From assembly GCA_025024175.1 (NCBI GenBank), contig QCXZ01000041.1, positions 51,889,786 through 51,953,785 of the forward strand: a stretch of 64,000 nucleotides of DNA. Reading direction: 5' to 3'. The notes under the pieces are model-generated. The model was not told where the DNA came from and did no database searches. It saw nothing but the letters and a program-made list of their open reading frames with translations. Origin of the DNA: Rhyzopertha dominica. Taxonomy: Eukaryota > Arthropoda > Insecta > Coleoptera > Bostrichidae. This document shows, piece after piece, positions 44,765-56,720 of the stretch; position 1 is the first letter of the stretch, and the number at the start of each line of letters is the position of its first letter. A program made the position numbers and the translations under genes.

Positions 44765-46637
44765 CCGGGTGTTCTAAATTAAGTGCGCACCATTGCTAAC
44801 TTTTTTATTATCATAGATACAAAGTCGGTTAAATTGGCAAAGTAATAGTACTTTTTCTACTAATTAAGATGGTGGAAGCAGAAAAAACAATTGAACATAG
44901 CATTTCCGAGAAAATAAAAGAAATGTCTTTTATTTTAATGGAACACCCTATATATTTTTCAATAAAAAGTTTGCAAATTGTCCATAGAACAAAAATGTTC
45001 CTTTACGATGTAGTCCTAAAATTGAAAATAACCGAATTATTACCATATTTGTCATTTATACAAGTAGGCTATGTAATTTCTTAAACAAAAGCTTTATACC
45101 ATCTGTCAGAGAATTATTATTGTGTCAGAATCAATCATTTGGTGTAATTTTTCGTATTAGACGTGTTTTTGGAGCTAGTTAGTTAATTAGTTAGTAGGAA
45201 ATGGCGTTTACTCATTTAGAAAAATGCGATATGTTAGAAGTGTATCTTGTTTGCCGTTAAAATAGTGTCCGAGCACTTGAGCAATATGGTCAAATGTACC
45301 CTGATCGTGATCAATCAGATAGGAGGTATTTTTGAAGCTCTACAGAAAGTTTAGAAGCAATGAACGGATTTTTGAAAAATCTAGAACTACAAAACAGTTT
45401 ATAATAGATGAACAAGTAGAAATAAATGTGTTGGCATATTTTGACGCAAATAAAAATAATTCAACTAGAGATTTAGTAAGGGATAGTGGCTACAGTTTGT
45501 GCACAATTTGGAGGATTTTAAGAAAATATAAGTTTGTACCTTATAGTACCAACCAGTGCAAACTTTATTACCTGGCGACACTGCAAGAAGACTAATTTTT
45601 TGTCAGTGGTTGGTAGATATGTGGATGCATAATCCCAATATTTTAAAGAATGTTCTTTGGACTGACGAAGCAAATTTTTCGAATCGGGGTATGTTTAACC
45701 GAAAAAACATGCATTATTGGTCTAGTGAAAATTTATTTATTCCTCATCCCAGAAACCCACAAGGACATTTTAGTGTTAATGTATGGTGTGGGCTGATAGG
45801 TAGACAAGTAATTGGGCCAATTTTTAATGAAGGCACGTTGACTGGAAGGAGATACGTCGACATGCTTTCGGAATTACTCGAAAATTATTTGGATAATATC
45901 AACTTAGAGACTCGGACCCAAATATATTTCCAACAAGATGGAGCCCCTCTCCATCGCCTTCAGGAAGTAAGAGCGCTGTTAGATGTTTTGAACATAGGTG
46001 GATAGGAACAGATGGTCCTATACCTTGGCCCCCAAGATCTCCTGACATAACTCCATTAGATTTTTACTTTTGGGGTTATGTCAAAGATGAAGTCTACAAG
46101 AGGAGATATGCGAACCTGATAGAACTGAAAAACAATATTAGACGCATTATACGATCCATTGACGGCAGAACAATTTTTAGAGTTACTACTCAACAAGTAC
46201 TGAAAAATGTCCGAAAATGTATTGAAGAAAATGGCGATGTTTTCGCCCACCTAATGTAAGCTTCTTTATTATTTAAGCTAAAATAAAATACGTTATAAGG
46301 AAACAAATTTAGTTTTGTTTAAGAAATTACATAGCCTACTTGTCTAAATGACAAATATGGTAATAATTAGGTTATTTTCAATTTTAGGACTACATCGTAA
46401 CGGAACATTTTTGTTCTATGGACAAATTGCAAACTTTTTATTGAAAAATNTATAGGGTGTTCCATTAAAATNAAAGANATTTCTTTTATTTTCTCGGAAA
46501 TGCTATGTTCAATTGTTTTTCTGCTTCCACCATCTTAATCAGTAGAAAAAGTACTATTACTTTGCCAATTTAACCGACTTTGTATCTATGATAATAAAAA
46601 AGTTAGTAATGGTGCGCACTTAATTAAGAACATCCGG
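44765..46637 (+). mobile_element. Mariner-like transposon with long inverted repeats
   Basis: The element is 1873 bp, flanked by TA at 44763-44764 and 46638-46639. Left and right inverted repeats (44765-45090 and 46313-46637) are about 325 bp each and nearly identical, starting CCGGGTGTTCTAAATTAAGT and ending in its near complement (one change in the first ten bases, a few more inside). Similarity stops just inside ACAAAA. The right repeat holds three ambiguous bases (46450, 46472, 46478). One broken transposase gene lies between. Repeats this long are unusual for the mariner group, where 20-50 bp is common. Confidence 0.9.
45201..46259 (+). pseudogene. Mariner-superfamily transposase, frameshifted
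   Basis: The gene starts MAFTHLEKCDMLEVYLVCR and meets a stop at 45258-45260. A frameshift near 45330 leads to KLYRKFRSNERIF and STRDLVRDSGYSLCTIWRIL (second helix-turn-helix). Another near 45550 leads to the catalytic core: VLWTDEANFSNRG (first Asp) and IYFQQDGAPLHR (second Asp). A third near 45975 leads to RWIGTDGPIPWPPRSPDITP (third Asp) and the C-terminus ending FAHLM with stop at 46257-46259. The three catalytic Asp residues are all present; only one stop and three frameshifts separate it from an intact frame, so it died recently compared with the copy at 2944. Confidence 0.85.
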
Positions 46638-46649
46638 TATAATCATTTT

Positions 46650-47820
46650 CTATCAAAAGTTACACTAAGATTAGTAAGTGTATTGGGTCTAGTTAAAGAA
46701 ACATCCTCAAGACTATAGTCATATACTATAGGTACTGCTTTTAATGTAGTAAACGAGAGAAAGTCTACTGGATTTACACCAGTTGTTCAGTACGTCGAGA
46801 TTTTTTTGTATCAATGTTTGAATGAATAGTTGATGAACAGTATAAAAAATAAGGGACCTAAGACAGAACCTTGTGGTACTCCGGACGTAGCAGTGTATTC
46901 GCCGGACACAAATCCATCATATGCCACGTACTGAATTGTGAATAGTGAAGGTAAGATTTGAAGAAATCAATCAAAGTATCATGCCGAAGCAGTGAAGTTT
47001 ATTTAGCAAAATGTTGTGATTCAGTTTATCAAACGCTTTGGAGAAATCTGTATAAATTGCGTTGGTCTGTAAATGATCATCCAAAGCTTCAGCGACAAAT
47101 TGAAAGGAACAAACTAGATTGGTAGTTGTAAAGCGTGCTTTCATGAAAACATGTTGGTGTTCGCTAATATATCCAGATGAATTGTGATAGTAATGTAAAA
47201 GTATCTTGCTAAAGTTGCATATAATAGAAAATGGTCTGTAATTAGTAATTTCACTTTTTTATTGAGCGGGCATACCTTAGATTGTTTCCAAATATCGGGA
47301 ATTGTACGTGTCTAAGGCGTAGATTGAATAATAGAGACAAGGACCGGGCGAATATATGAGCACAATCTTTTAACGCGAATGCAGGGATGCCGTCGGGCCC
47401 TGTTGTCACTTTAGGTTTAAATGTGATTAAACTGCATAAGATTTTCTAAAGAAATCATCAAAACCAATTAGAATATCGCTTGGTGTATCAAGTCACTGGT
47501 CGCCATAGTACATGCTCTTTGAAATGTTGGTATGCCTATTTTTCTTAATAATACATGCCCAAAACTTGTCAGGATCTGTCTTTATTTTGGTTTCAGTGTT
47601 TTGTACAAGAAGTTTATAGGAGCGGTGGTCTTTATCAGACTGCGAAGTCTTTTAAATTCCGCGAAAGCGTTGAGGTTATCTTTGTATGCCTTCCAATATT
47701 TAGCTTTAAGTTTAATGTGTTTTATAATCGATAAATTAAACCTACGTGTGCGATGGAAAGAAAATTTGGGCAAACAAATACCGAAAACGGCATTTAAATT
47801 GTCATAGAAGTAAGACACCC
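46650..47820 (-). pseudogene. Non-LTR retroelement remnant (minus strand)
   Basis: Reading down the minus strand, the ORF at 47818-47582 has RRFNLSIIKHIKLKAKYWKA, typical of the linker between endonuclease and reverse transcriptase in Jockey-related elements. Next come GPDGIPAFALKDCAHIFARS near 47400 and TSGVPQGSVLGPLFFILFIN near 46890 (motif B). The palm motif A and the catalytic YADD are lost or unreadable. It is truncated at both ends and abuts the mariner-like element on its right repeat. Confidence 0.7.
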
Positions 47821-47859
47821 CATCGGATATGTGAATATAAAAGCTTAAATCAAGGAGTG

Positions 47860-48290
47860 ATCCGCTTATTCCAGAACGACATCCTTAAGGCCGTCATTCG
47901 AAAGAAACTCCAAGCCTTCAGGAAGACGCCGCCGTCTTCGCGTAACCGCCAATTTTCGCAGGATGCTTCGGCCACCGGATGGCGCTGGCTCCGCCCCAGG
48001 TCCGGTACTACCGATAAATGCCGGGCAATCGAGGCCGTAATAGTTTTTGTCGAATTATCGAGCCTGTTCGCTAAAATCGCGATAAAACGAGTGCACCGAC
48101 GCGGACACAATAAATCTCCCGACGCTAGACGCACCGCAGGATTTACGATCGTTGATTACCAGCCGGCCGCGCGGCTAATTCCGAATAATAACAATTTAAT
48201 TTTTCGAAAAAAGAAGCCAGTACCCGAGGTGCAAGCTTATTGTCCGGTGAAGGGTGCGTTGAAGAGATTTATCGTGGCAGTAAGTTGCGA
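47860..48290. promoter_or_regulatory. GC-richer island, candidate regulatory module
   Basis: A long CpG-rich block following the retroelement remnant, with GCCGCCG and AATTTAATTTTTCG cores. It produces overlapping 201- and 94-codon ORFs on opposite strands, neither with a recognisable domain, which is typical of GC-rich noncoding DNA. Confidence 0.35.
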
Positions 48291-48870
48291 TTTTTGCATG
48301 ATTTTAGATTTGATGTCGATGCGTATCAGTATTGCCAACCTTAATGGCTAGAATTACACTGCTTATATGAAAGATAATGTGGTTAAAAAACTAGTTTTTC
48401 AAAAACACTTCGTGTTGGTCAAAATCGGACGCTGTTTTTTTAACCAATTATTGAACCGAGCGAATACCTGCTCCAGTTTTAACCAATGCAATATAATCAA
48501 TGTCAATGGGACATAAATACAACTTTTTTTATTATTTGGAAATACTACAATCTTTTAATTGAAGTCACTTGTGTACCCCGCAAACATATCGGTATGTACC
48601 AAGTATAATAAAAAAACTTCAAGGTAGTTTTTGCAAAAAGTAAAAAAAGTTGTTAGCTTTATGACCCATTGACCCCCTGTATTTTGAGTAAACATAAAAA
48701 AGACTCCAGGTGACACAAAAGTTATGACGTTGTAAAGCTAAAGTGCCGCAAATGGCTACCCGAAAATAGCAGTATATCAAACTATTCAAAATTCCTTGTC
48801 CTAAAAAAAACCGATTACCAAAATTTATTAAAATATTTCAGTAATTTAACAAATTATTGAGAAATTTCGA
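48290..48870. other. No recognisable gene
   Basis: AT-rich spacer. CCCCTGTATTTTGAG near 48673 recalls a transposon-end motif, but no partner was found. Confidence 0.45.
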
Positions 48871-48879
48871 AAAGAAAAA

Positions 48880-50100
48880 ATAATAATACACTTTATTAGT
48901 TAGCACAAGGCTAGTATTTGATGCATTGGAATATAACATTTATTAATTTATTTAATGTTCAACATGACTACACAAAACTAACAACCCAAAACAAATCAAA
49001 CAATATTCGCACGCTACCCAGTGCCCTTAATATAACTGTGATTTGAAGCATCTAAGAGATTTAGCAAATTTGAAATGAAGTGGCAATGAATTGTATTTTA
49101 TAAAACCTTCAACAAATAGAGATTTAGGGGCAGTTGCGTAAGTTCTATTCACAAAAATATCACCAGCATTTCGAGTTTCATATTGATGAACATCGTGTGC
49201 CCTATCATTTTTGTTAGGTAAGGCGGCATGCGATTATTTATTATTTTATATATAAAGACCATCGTAAGATACAGCACCCTATCCGCAATATTTAACCACT
49301 GTAAAGCAATCAACATAGTCCTAATCGGCGTGAGCTTGGTACACGTTAGAATAATTCTCATTGCACGATTTTGAAGTTTTTGCAAGCAAGACATCTTGTT
49401 AAGGTTGAACTGGAGCACTATCGACGCACAGTATTCAAAATGAGGTATAATAGTTTTATATACTCTAATGGTCGTTTCCATAGAGAGGAATTTACCCACT
49501 CTTGATAAAAAGAACAACTTTTTAGATATTTTCTTTTGCATGTAGTTAAAGTGCTCATCAAACGATAACAAGCAGTCAATTGTGAGACCTAGGTATTTAT
49601 ATATCCTTACAATATTTTATCTAAATCAAAAAATTTATATTTGTATTTAGTAGTCACAATCATACCCTTAGCCTTTGATACATTAAGCTTTAATTTATTT
49701 GAAGCTAGCTACTGCTCTACTTTTGCAAGAGTTTTATTCATTTTTGCTATTGCTACATCTAAATTACAATTACTTTCAACAAGTAATTTATCATCTGCAA
49801 ATAAATTTACAAAATCACAACCAACAAACAAATCAATATCATTAATATATAATGTAAACAACAAAGGCCCTATCACACTCCCCTGAGGTATCCCACATTC
49901 ACTCACCGCCTTTTCCGAAACTATGTCCCCAATCCTGACTGTGTGTTTTCTACTACTTAAATAATTAGCCAACCACTCGTGCACCTTTCTCTGAAAACCA
50001 CATTGAAATAATCTGTAGTGAACACTTCGTATGTTTGTTAGTATCAACTTTTGGACCACCTTCTATAAACAAATTACTTTATCAATACTGGCAGTAGTGA
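48880..50100 (-). pseudogene. Jockey-related reverse transcriptase (minus strand)
   Basis: The ORF at 50059-49709 has VHYRLFQCGFQRKVHEWLAN, then SECGIPQGSVIGPLLFTLYI (motif B) and NLFADDKLL (motif C, FADD). The ORF at 49571-49149 continues with LSFDEHFNYMQKKISKKLFF and ASIVLQFNLNKMSCLQKLQN, a normal C-terminal thumb region. One break separates the two ORFs. An AATAAT-type tail on the minus strand near 48890-48870 probably marks the 3-prime end. The 5-prime part is truncated near 50100. It is better preserved than the copy at 46650. Confidence 0.8.
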
Positions 50101-51400
50101 ATAGAGGAACCTTATTGAATAATTTGAGTTGTTGAGTGCTTGCTGCTACTTCCTTTTCAACTATCCCCGTAGCTTTTAATCCAATAACAATAATTCCGGA
50201 GTCACAGGTTGTTAATCACGAAGACAAATCCAAGTGTCGTCAACTGTTACCTTTTTTACACAAAACCTGAATGTCCCCAGGCCATTCGATCTTAATTACA
50301 CAATTGACGGCTGTGGAACTCGATAATGGCTTGGCATCATCTAATTTTGCAACTGTTTCAGGCGCATTAAGAGATTTTAATGAACATAATTGGTTATTAC
50401 AGTAAATTTAACTTTCACCAGTCCTTGTCGAAAAGAAGATGCAATTATGTGTAAATGATTCTAATTTGCACCTGCTGGAGGATGCGCTTATTCATTCTTT
50501 GTAGTTTCGTAACTTTCTGCTGCTTTTGAGGCGTTTGAAAAGGCTTTGCGTTTGCATATTTTCTGTAAACGGTTGCGCTAGACAAGCTGGAAATATTTCG
50601 TATTACTATTGATAATATATTGATAATAATATGTGTACCCAACGCGTTCTCCTGATTTTGCACTATTGGAGTTCATTAATTTGAAACGAACGTTTGCTGC
50701 AATTCTAAAATGTCTTTATCTTTACCTTTGAAAAAAAACAGCTAAATTACAAATTAACTAATTTTATCGCAAAAGCCTCTATAACTTAAAACATATTATT
50801 TAAATCGAACTGTAGAAACTATGAAAATAATGATACATGGCACTTGTCAATGGGTTACGCCTTTTTGATTCACCCTCGTATTCACTACCTAATCATTCAA
50901 ATAAGCAAGATATCAGATACCTGTACAAGTATTATTATAACCGCTGCTATAAACTATAATCCAAATATTCCGCTTTCGAATCAATCCTCATCGCGACCAC
51001 TTTTTTTTGTTGCGAGTTTTTTGCGTGGCTACGTGATAAACGGGAGCAGTCCAATATTCCGGCGGCTGAGGTGTCTTAATACTGCGTTGTTTTGTTAGTA
51101 TCGCGGATGACATTAGTATGAGTGCATGCGAATAAAACGAAGTGTTTTTGAATTTGCGTTTTCAAACTTTACTTTTGAGTGTCGGTGACGTGGACTGGTG
51201 TTTGAACAAAATGGGCATTGTATTACGGTACTACGGTTGTATAATGTAAGTGTAGTACTGAACTTGAACGCTGTTAGTTTTGTGAAAATCACTCATCTTT
51301 AAGCTATGAAAATATAGTTAACAGATATTGAACGTTATAAAACTCACTTACTGGTTGTAGTGGTCACTTATGACTCCTATTTCATTAATTAAATTTGCAT
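50100..51400. other. No recognisable gene
   Basis: AT-rich, slightly GC-richer near 50980-51110. Short frames at 50445-50663 (minus) and 50844-51098 (plus) have no recognised domain. Confidence 0.5.
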
Positions 51401-51402
51401 CA

Positions 51403-52320
51403 AGTCCTGTTAAGTTTAAAAACAAGCTTTTAAAAACCAGTTTAAAATTACAAACTTTACAAAATGAACAAAAAATTAAGCACCTGCTACCACTGCTGTG
51501 GTATTCTAAACAAAACGAATACATTTAAATTTAAACCGTTGTATAAAAGAGTTAAGTTCTTGATTTAATTTAGCTAATTTACTCTTTGAATTCAACTGTA
51601 TTGGTGCTAATAAGGCTTTTATCGAGTCTCTCAGCAGTTTATTTCGTTTATGGGAAAACTATTTACGATAATTTCTTAACCAAAGGATTTCCTTGACAGT
51701 ATTAATTAATAATTAAAACATAAACAGTTTAAAAAGAAGACTACAACAACAGTATAGCTTGCAATGTTACCGTTGACGCCCAATACAACAGGTATCCTAA
51801 TTAATTAATTAACAGAACAGTTTGGGTTAAACAACTGCGTTGATTGGATGACAATGGTACTTGTTTAAAACTAATTACATAATGTGATTGAAAGGGGACA
51901 CAAACAATGCAAATTGAAACAGTACTAACCTGTGAACAGTTGAAGGAACACACTGAAAACTGAAGCGCATCTGTTTCTCGTCCACTTAAGAACCTACCCC
52001 CTCGAAAGTCGCAAATATGCCCCATTGCCAAAACCGATACGAAATATAAACTAAATACTTTGAGAGGCAATATGAATAAGATACATAAATATGAAGATGG
52101 CATACCTGGTTACCTCAACATATTGATATGTTTAAAGGTAGATTCAGCTTGTGCTGATCTAATAAAAGTATATACTGTTTAGGAACATTTAATTAATACT
52201 AAATGAAGATTATATATATTCGAATGAAGCATACGCAGACTTGTTTTAAATAGATAATAGCAAATATTGCAATAGTTTCATTTCAAGGAACAATGTGTAG
52301 ATTCCCCAAAATTTTGACTG
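51403..52320. repeat. Dispersed repeat, copy 1
   Basis: Starts AGTCCTGTTAAGTTTAAAAA and matches 57617-58125 piecewise (for example ACTCTTTGAATTCAACTGTA against ACTCTTTGAACTCAACTGTA). A later part, 52195-52310, matches 58283-58390. The middle (51720-52190) does not match, so one copy has an insertion or replacement. No coding frame is shared. Confidence 0.7.
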
Positions 52321-52379
52321 GTCCAAAGTACCCTTTACGGTTTAGACAAAGCCTTATTGACTCTTTTTTTGTAGTATTT

Positions 52380-52860
52380 CTTCGCCGCGCGCCATCAGCT
52401 ACCGCTCCTGATTGCCCGCCGATCCATCTAGGCACTCAGCTCCTGCGTTGAGCATTAGCATTTTTTCAGGATCGGGCCGAGATACGCGCAAAACAATACA
52501 AAAAGGATGTAATACTACGAGATCAATTAATGCATCTACCGTAAACTAAAAGGAAAGTCCACCTCTGACAGATGCATTAACTCGCTCAATGCCCGGCAAT
52601 CTGCAGATTCAGAGTCCAGATAAAACGCCTATTATACCGGCCTTATGATTTGTTGCCTACTGAAAATAATGCGCCGGTCGACAATTATTTATTGCAAATT
52701 GAAGGTAATCGCCGATTATCCGACGGAAAAATCCGGGGAAGTATTTTAATGATTGCCTTCGGCCGGATATTAAACGGTTTCGTATCTTTAATTATCAGCA
52801 TGTGTGTGTGTGTGCTGTTGCATTATAACGCGACGTCGGTATAATGAGCTGGGCAACGCA
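52380..52860. promoter_or_regulatory. GC-richer island with (TG)n
   Basis: CpG-rich block with CCGCCGATCC, TAATTATCAG and a short TG run (about 52799-52816). The 64-codon plus-strand ORF inside has no recognised domain. Confidence 0.35.
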
Positions 52861-53540
52861 AAATGTCCACCTAAATGTTCCAGCTTACAATCAAATTTGT
52901 TCTCAAAACCGGGAAGTACTTGGAGGTGCCATTTTGTATAGTAAAAAATTATGGGAAAAATACATAGTCTAATTTAAAACGCAGTTCACTAGATCTAGGT
53001 GAATTGTTATTTATGGAGTATAATTTTTTCCACATACAACGGATGGGAAGTATTGTATCGCGAAAAAAAAAATTTATTTGCTTGAAGAAATTTTATTTCC
53101 TATCTGATGGTATTTTAATTTTTTGAATATATTTAATATATTCGGAGATATTTAGGAAAAACTGTTTTCAATAAGTGACGCTTGTTTGCTAATATCTTCT
53201 AAACAGTTTGCTGCACCGAAAATTTATAAGAACGAATAATATTCGCAGTTATAATACTAATCACATACTAAAACGGAAAAAAATAATAAAATTTTGCAAC
53301 TAGGGTAATTACCCCCCAATTTTGCCCCCTTCCCGATACCCTAATTACCCCAAAAACAATAGGTCGCTTTGGGTAGTTAAGAAATTTGTTTTTGCTCAAA
53401 TTTAGTTTTTTTGCGTTTTCGACCATTTTAAAGCGAGTGAGCAAATTTTTTCCGTTGGATGTGGAAGTAATATATGTTAAGAGTCTTTTTATACTCACTT
53501 TATAAACTTACACGGAGCTTTTTCTTATCTGATTTCAACC
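52860..53540. other. No recognisable gene
   Basis: AT-rich with A tracts. GGGTAATTACCC near 53304 is a perfect palindrome; CCCTAATTACCCC follows near 53338. Confidence 0.45.
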
Positions 53541-53800
53541 AAGACACATTTTTGGACATGATGATCTGGATAAAGTGTTTCCAGATCGGTGGATAGGACG
53601 TTGAATGCTCTTCTAAGTTATCTGATTCAGGTCCATTAGATTTTTTCTTCTGAAGTCGTTTAAAAATTCAGGTATACAAAGAAAATACGAAGTTTGTAAG
53701 AGCTAGAAACCAGATATTAAATTCAAGAAATACTGCATAACCGGTTGCAAAATTCGTTCTCAGTTTGAACATTTAAATTGATGTAAATATTTATTTAAGT
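53540..53800 (+). pseudogene. Mariner-type transposase 3-prime fragment
   Basis: Plus-strand pieces read LDKVFPDRWIGR, then in other frames KIQVYKENTKFVRARNQIL and a terminal QFEHLN. This matches the last third of insect mariner-like transposases (FPxRWIGR, then the WPPRSPD block, then a GGHFEHL end). The WPPRSPD block itself is corrupted. No inverted repeats were found. Confidence 0.5.
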
Positions 53801-54282
53801 GAATAAAATATTGCGAAAACAACAAGCAGTGATTCTGCTTTGACATTTTTTTGTCAATTATTTTGTGTTTTACACAAATATGTTATCAAACCATACAAAA
53901 TAAATCCCAGGTTAATTCAGTAATACTAATGCACCTAGAACTTAGTTGCAGTTTAAGCAAACACAAAAAATACGTTTGCTTCTGATGTTACATAATCTGA
54001 TTCCGAAATGAAATTACCTACTAATTCCAACTGTCTTATTTTTTCAGACCAAAAAGGAGCGTTGCATCTACTGGGTACTGCTGAAAATACTTCTATAGTA
54101 AGTAATTTTCCTATACATTTAATTTAATTTTTAAAGGCTATAAACAAATCTTCTTTGCGAATAATCACGAAAAGTGTATATATGTATATAAAAAACTAAG
54201 CCAAATTTTGATAGATTTTGATAAAGAAGAGTCACACAACATTCAAAGCTAAAACGTGGAAGGTAGACGGACTGATTATGAT
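53800..54282. other. No recognisable gene
   Basis: AT-rich spacer before the Penelope-like fragment. Confidence 0.5.
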
Positions 54283-55049
54283 GAATTATGACACTAGAAG
54301 ATTATGGGAGTAGCAGTTACTAGTTACAGCCAAGCTTTCGGAATGCTTTTATTCCTTCTTCAGGCTGCTACAAGATTACACAACAAAATAATACATCGTA
54401 GAGACATAACAAAAACATTACAAAAACTTCGACGATTAAATTTGTATCACAACACGTTAAAAAATCAATAGTTATAACAAAATGTTATTTTGGACAAACT
54501 GGTAGGTATTTAGAAAAAAGGGTGGAGGAACACATGAGAGATATACGTCTTAAATCTGTATTAACCGAACATTGTACGAATACCAGTCAGTCTTTTAATT
54601 TTAATGTCAAAATTATCTGTATTGAACTGAATTTGTTTTTAAAAATGGTTTACATTAATAGAGAGACCCATAGCATTATTAAAAGTCAGATATTTAGGGC
54701 TTGGTTTGGCAGCGTTACCTGTATAATTTTCTGATCATTGTCAATTTATTGTCAATTCGTTCTTTACTCGTCTGTGAGAACACATGTGTGGAACCATTTT
54801 GTTATAACTATTGATTTTTTAACGTTTTGTGATATAAATTTAATATGCTTCAAGGGCTATGGACCTGAGTTAAAATATCTATTTAAATATCAACCTCGAC
54901 TCAATGTACGTTTTTGTGATAGTAATCTTGTGTAATCTATTAGTGCCCTGAAGAAGGAACAAAATCATTCCGAAAGCTTGGCCGAATTGAAAAGAGTTTT
55001 TCTCTTAACTAGTGACTGCTATTCCCATAACCTTCTAGTGTCATAATTC
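54283..55049 (+). mobile_element. Penelope-like fragment between inverted repeats
   Basis: Inverted repeats at 54283-54364 and 54947-55049 share GAATTATGACACTAGAAG and AAGCTTTCGGAAT with its mate; the right copy has about 22 extra bases. Between them a GIY-YIG nuclease is readable: CYFGQTGRYLEKRVEEHMRD (54489-54548), KSVLTEHC, then LFLKMVYINRETHSIIKSQI. The catalytic GIY-YIG first Tyr is Cys-Tyr-Phe-Gly here. Penelope-like elements often sit between such partial terminal repeats, which can carry hammerhead ribozymes. The reverse transcriptase is missing. Confidence 0.7.
54947..54977 (+). ncRNA. Hammerhead-like core in the terminal repeat
   Basis: CCTGAAGAAGGAACAAAATC followed by ATTCCGAAAGC gives a CUGAnGA box, a short helix (GGAA with UUCC) and a GAAA box, as in stem II of hammerhead ribozymes of Penelope-like elements. 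The core reads CUGAAGA where active ribozymes have CUGAUGA, so it is probably inactive. The mate lies in the left repeat, reversed. Confidence 0.35.
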
Positions 55050-55380
55050 AAAGCTAACACTAAGCTGTTATTGTAAGTTATGATTATAAAGAAATTACAA
55101 ATTTTCCACAATATGGATGCCATCTTGCAAGTGAAAACCAAAAATTTGTTGTACCTCGAGAGAAAAACACAATGAAAAAAGCTAACACACTTTTAAGCAG
55201 ACAGATGAAGCCTGCTCTACTTAAAACGTTATATCAAAATAAATGGAGCAATTCCAAATCGTACATAACCCAGAGACATTTCATTACTCCTCAAGGCAAT
55301 TCCCTCCAACACCAAACACCGTTCTCTACACCAAATAATACCAAAGCCCTCTCGCTAGCTCCAACATTGATACGCCTATG
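55049..55380. other. No recognisable gene
   Basis: A short plus-strand ORF (55172-55381) of unknown nature leads into the next island. Confidence 0.45.
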
Positions 55381-55690
55381 AATTGTTGCTCCCCTTAGCG
55401 GCAAAGGCCCCTTCTCGTCTGCTTTGATACACGACATAATATTCACTACGCTAATGTCCCGAGAGCGCGCTCCATTGTTTAAATACAATTTTGTCGTTTG
55501 CTAATTAATACGGAGAGACATCAAAGAAGATGTTTCTCGGTTTCTCTGATGCTAAAGAGCCGTAACTTTGGTCGCTGGGGAGGGGGAGGGAAAAGGCGCT
55601 GTTGCCACGTGATGTGCGAGAAAAACATTTCAGTCTGAGTATATAAGATACCCCTAATCTCCATGTTGTCGCTTGGCTATTAGACAAAAG
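55380..55690 (+). promoter_or_regulatory. GC-richer island with TATA and E-box
   Basis: Contains a G-rich run (GGGGAGGGGGAGGG), an E-box CACGTG at 55606-55611 and a TATA-type TATATAAG at 55640-55647. The order and spacing resemble a core promoter reading rightwards, but no coding exon is evident downstream to 56280. It may be the promoter of a noncoding transcript or of a gene outside the window. Confidence 0.35.
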
Positions 55691-56280
55691 GAATATGTAA
55701 ACGTACTTATAGAAAAGACTGTTACTGTAGATTTGTATTAAAGTGCATTAAAAACGTTTAATTATCCCATATGATATATTGCTTGTTAAATATGGCAGAA
55801 GATATATAGCTTTATTAAAATAATGAATAAAAATATAGCACAAACTTGCTTAAACAACATTGGTCCTAATATAGACCCTTGGGGCAACCTGCTCTAAAAT
55901 ACAATTGAAGAATATATATTATAAAAAATACTTTGCATGTTTTTTCTTTTTCATGCTCTTTCGTCATCAGTTTTGGGCCATTTTTTGATGACATAATGAA
56001 ACGCTTAGGCTTCCTTTAGCTGGTCATTATTATTTTGCTAAGACTATTTCCACCAAAATCTATTTTGCTGAAGATCCTGAACTAGTTGACCAATGTATCT
56101 AGGTGTATTTCTCTCTCCAGATTTCCAAAATATCTTTCGACTTGACAACCGCGTCAGTTTGTTCGCAGCCAACTTATTAAAACAAACCCGTAGCTCCGTA
56201 GAGGGAGAAACATCAGTTTGTCGACTATTTTAATGTAACGTTGTTATGTGGTTTAATTAAAATTTTAATAGAGAAGTATC
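55690..56280. other. No recognisable gene
   Basis: AT-rich, no sustained frame. Confidence 0.5.
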
Positions 56281-56720
56281 GCTATGGATGCTGGTGCACG
56301 CTCAAAGCGGATCCAATTAGGACATTTTGATGGTTGCAGCAAAGTTGCTCGTTGGCAAAGGGCCGCGACAATTTCACGGTTTTTGTTGGTGAACCTGGCT
56401 GAAAAATGGCTGGTAATCCACAAAGGGCTGCGGCACTGTCATCAAGCGTTTATCGCGTTTCAAAACGGGATGCGGTGTTCCTCAAACGTGAAATTAGTGT
56501 TAACCGGGTCCGTTCGGTATTCCTGCAAACCAACACCACTTTTATTAACAATAGAATCGAATATAACAAATTTTAAAAACTGGCTGAAACACTTTAAAGA
56601 ATATATTTTCCATTTTCACGGTTCAAAAACGTGAGGAACCAAATGCGACTGCCGGAGCGTCGAGGTATAATTTCCTCATTGCCAGGCTTCCATTCGAATT
56701 ACACCGAATCGCGTTATTCA
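56280..56720. promoter_or_regulatory. GC-richer island, candidate regulatory module
   Basis: A CpG-containing block with CCAATTAGGAC and several GCGGCA/TTGCTCG steps. The 116-codon plus-strand ORF crossing it has no recognisable domain. Confidence 0.3.

Noticed and set aside
47746..48351. 201-codon plus-strand ORF
   Set aside because: It starts opposite a retroelement linker and then runs through a CpG-rich island with an overlapping ORF on the other strand; no domain or conserved motif.
55291..55488. Minus-strand ORF with SERALVLFGVENGVWCW
   Set aside because: Looks protein-like, but sits in a GC-richer island, shows no splice context, and matches no family I know.
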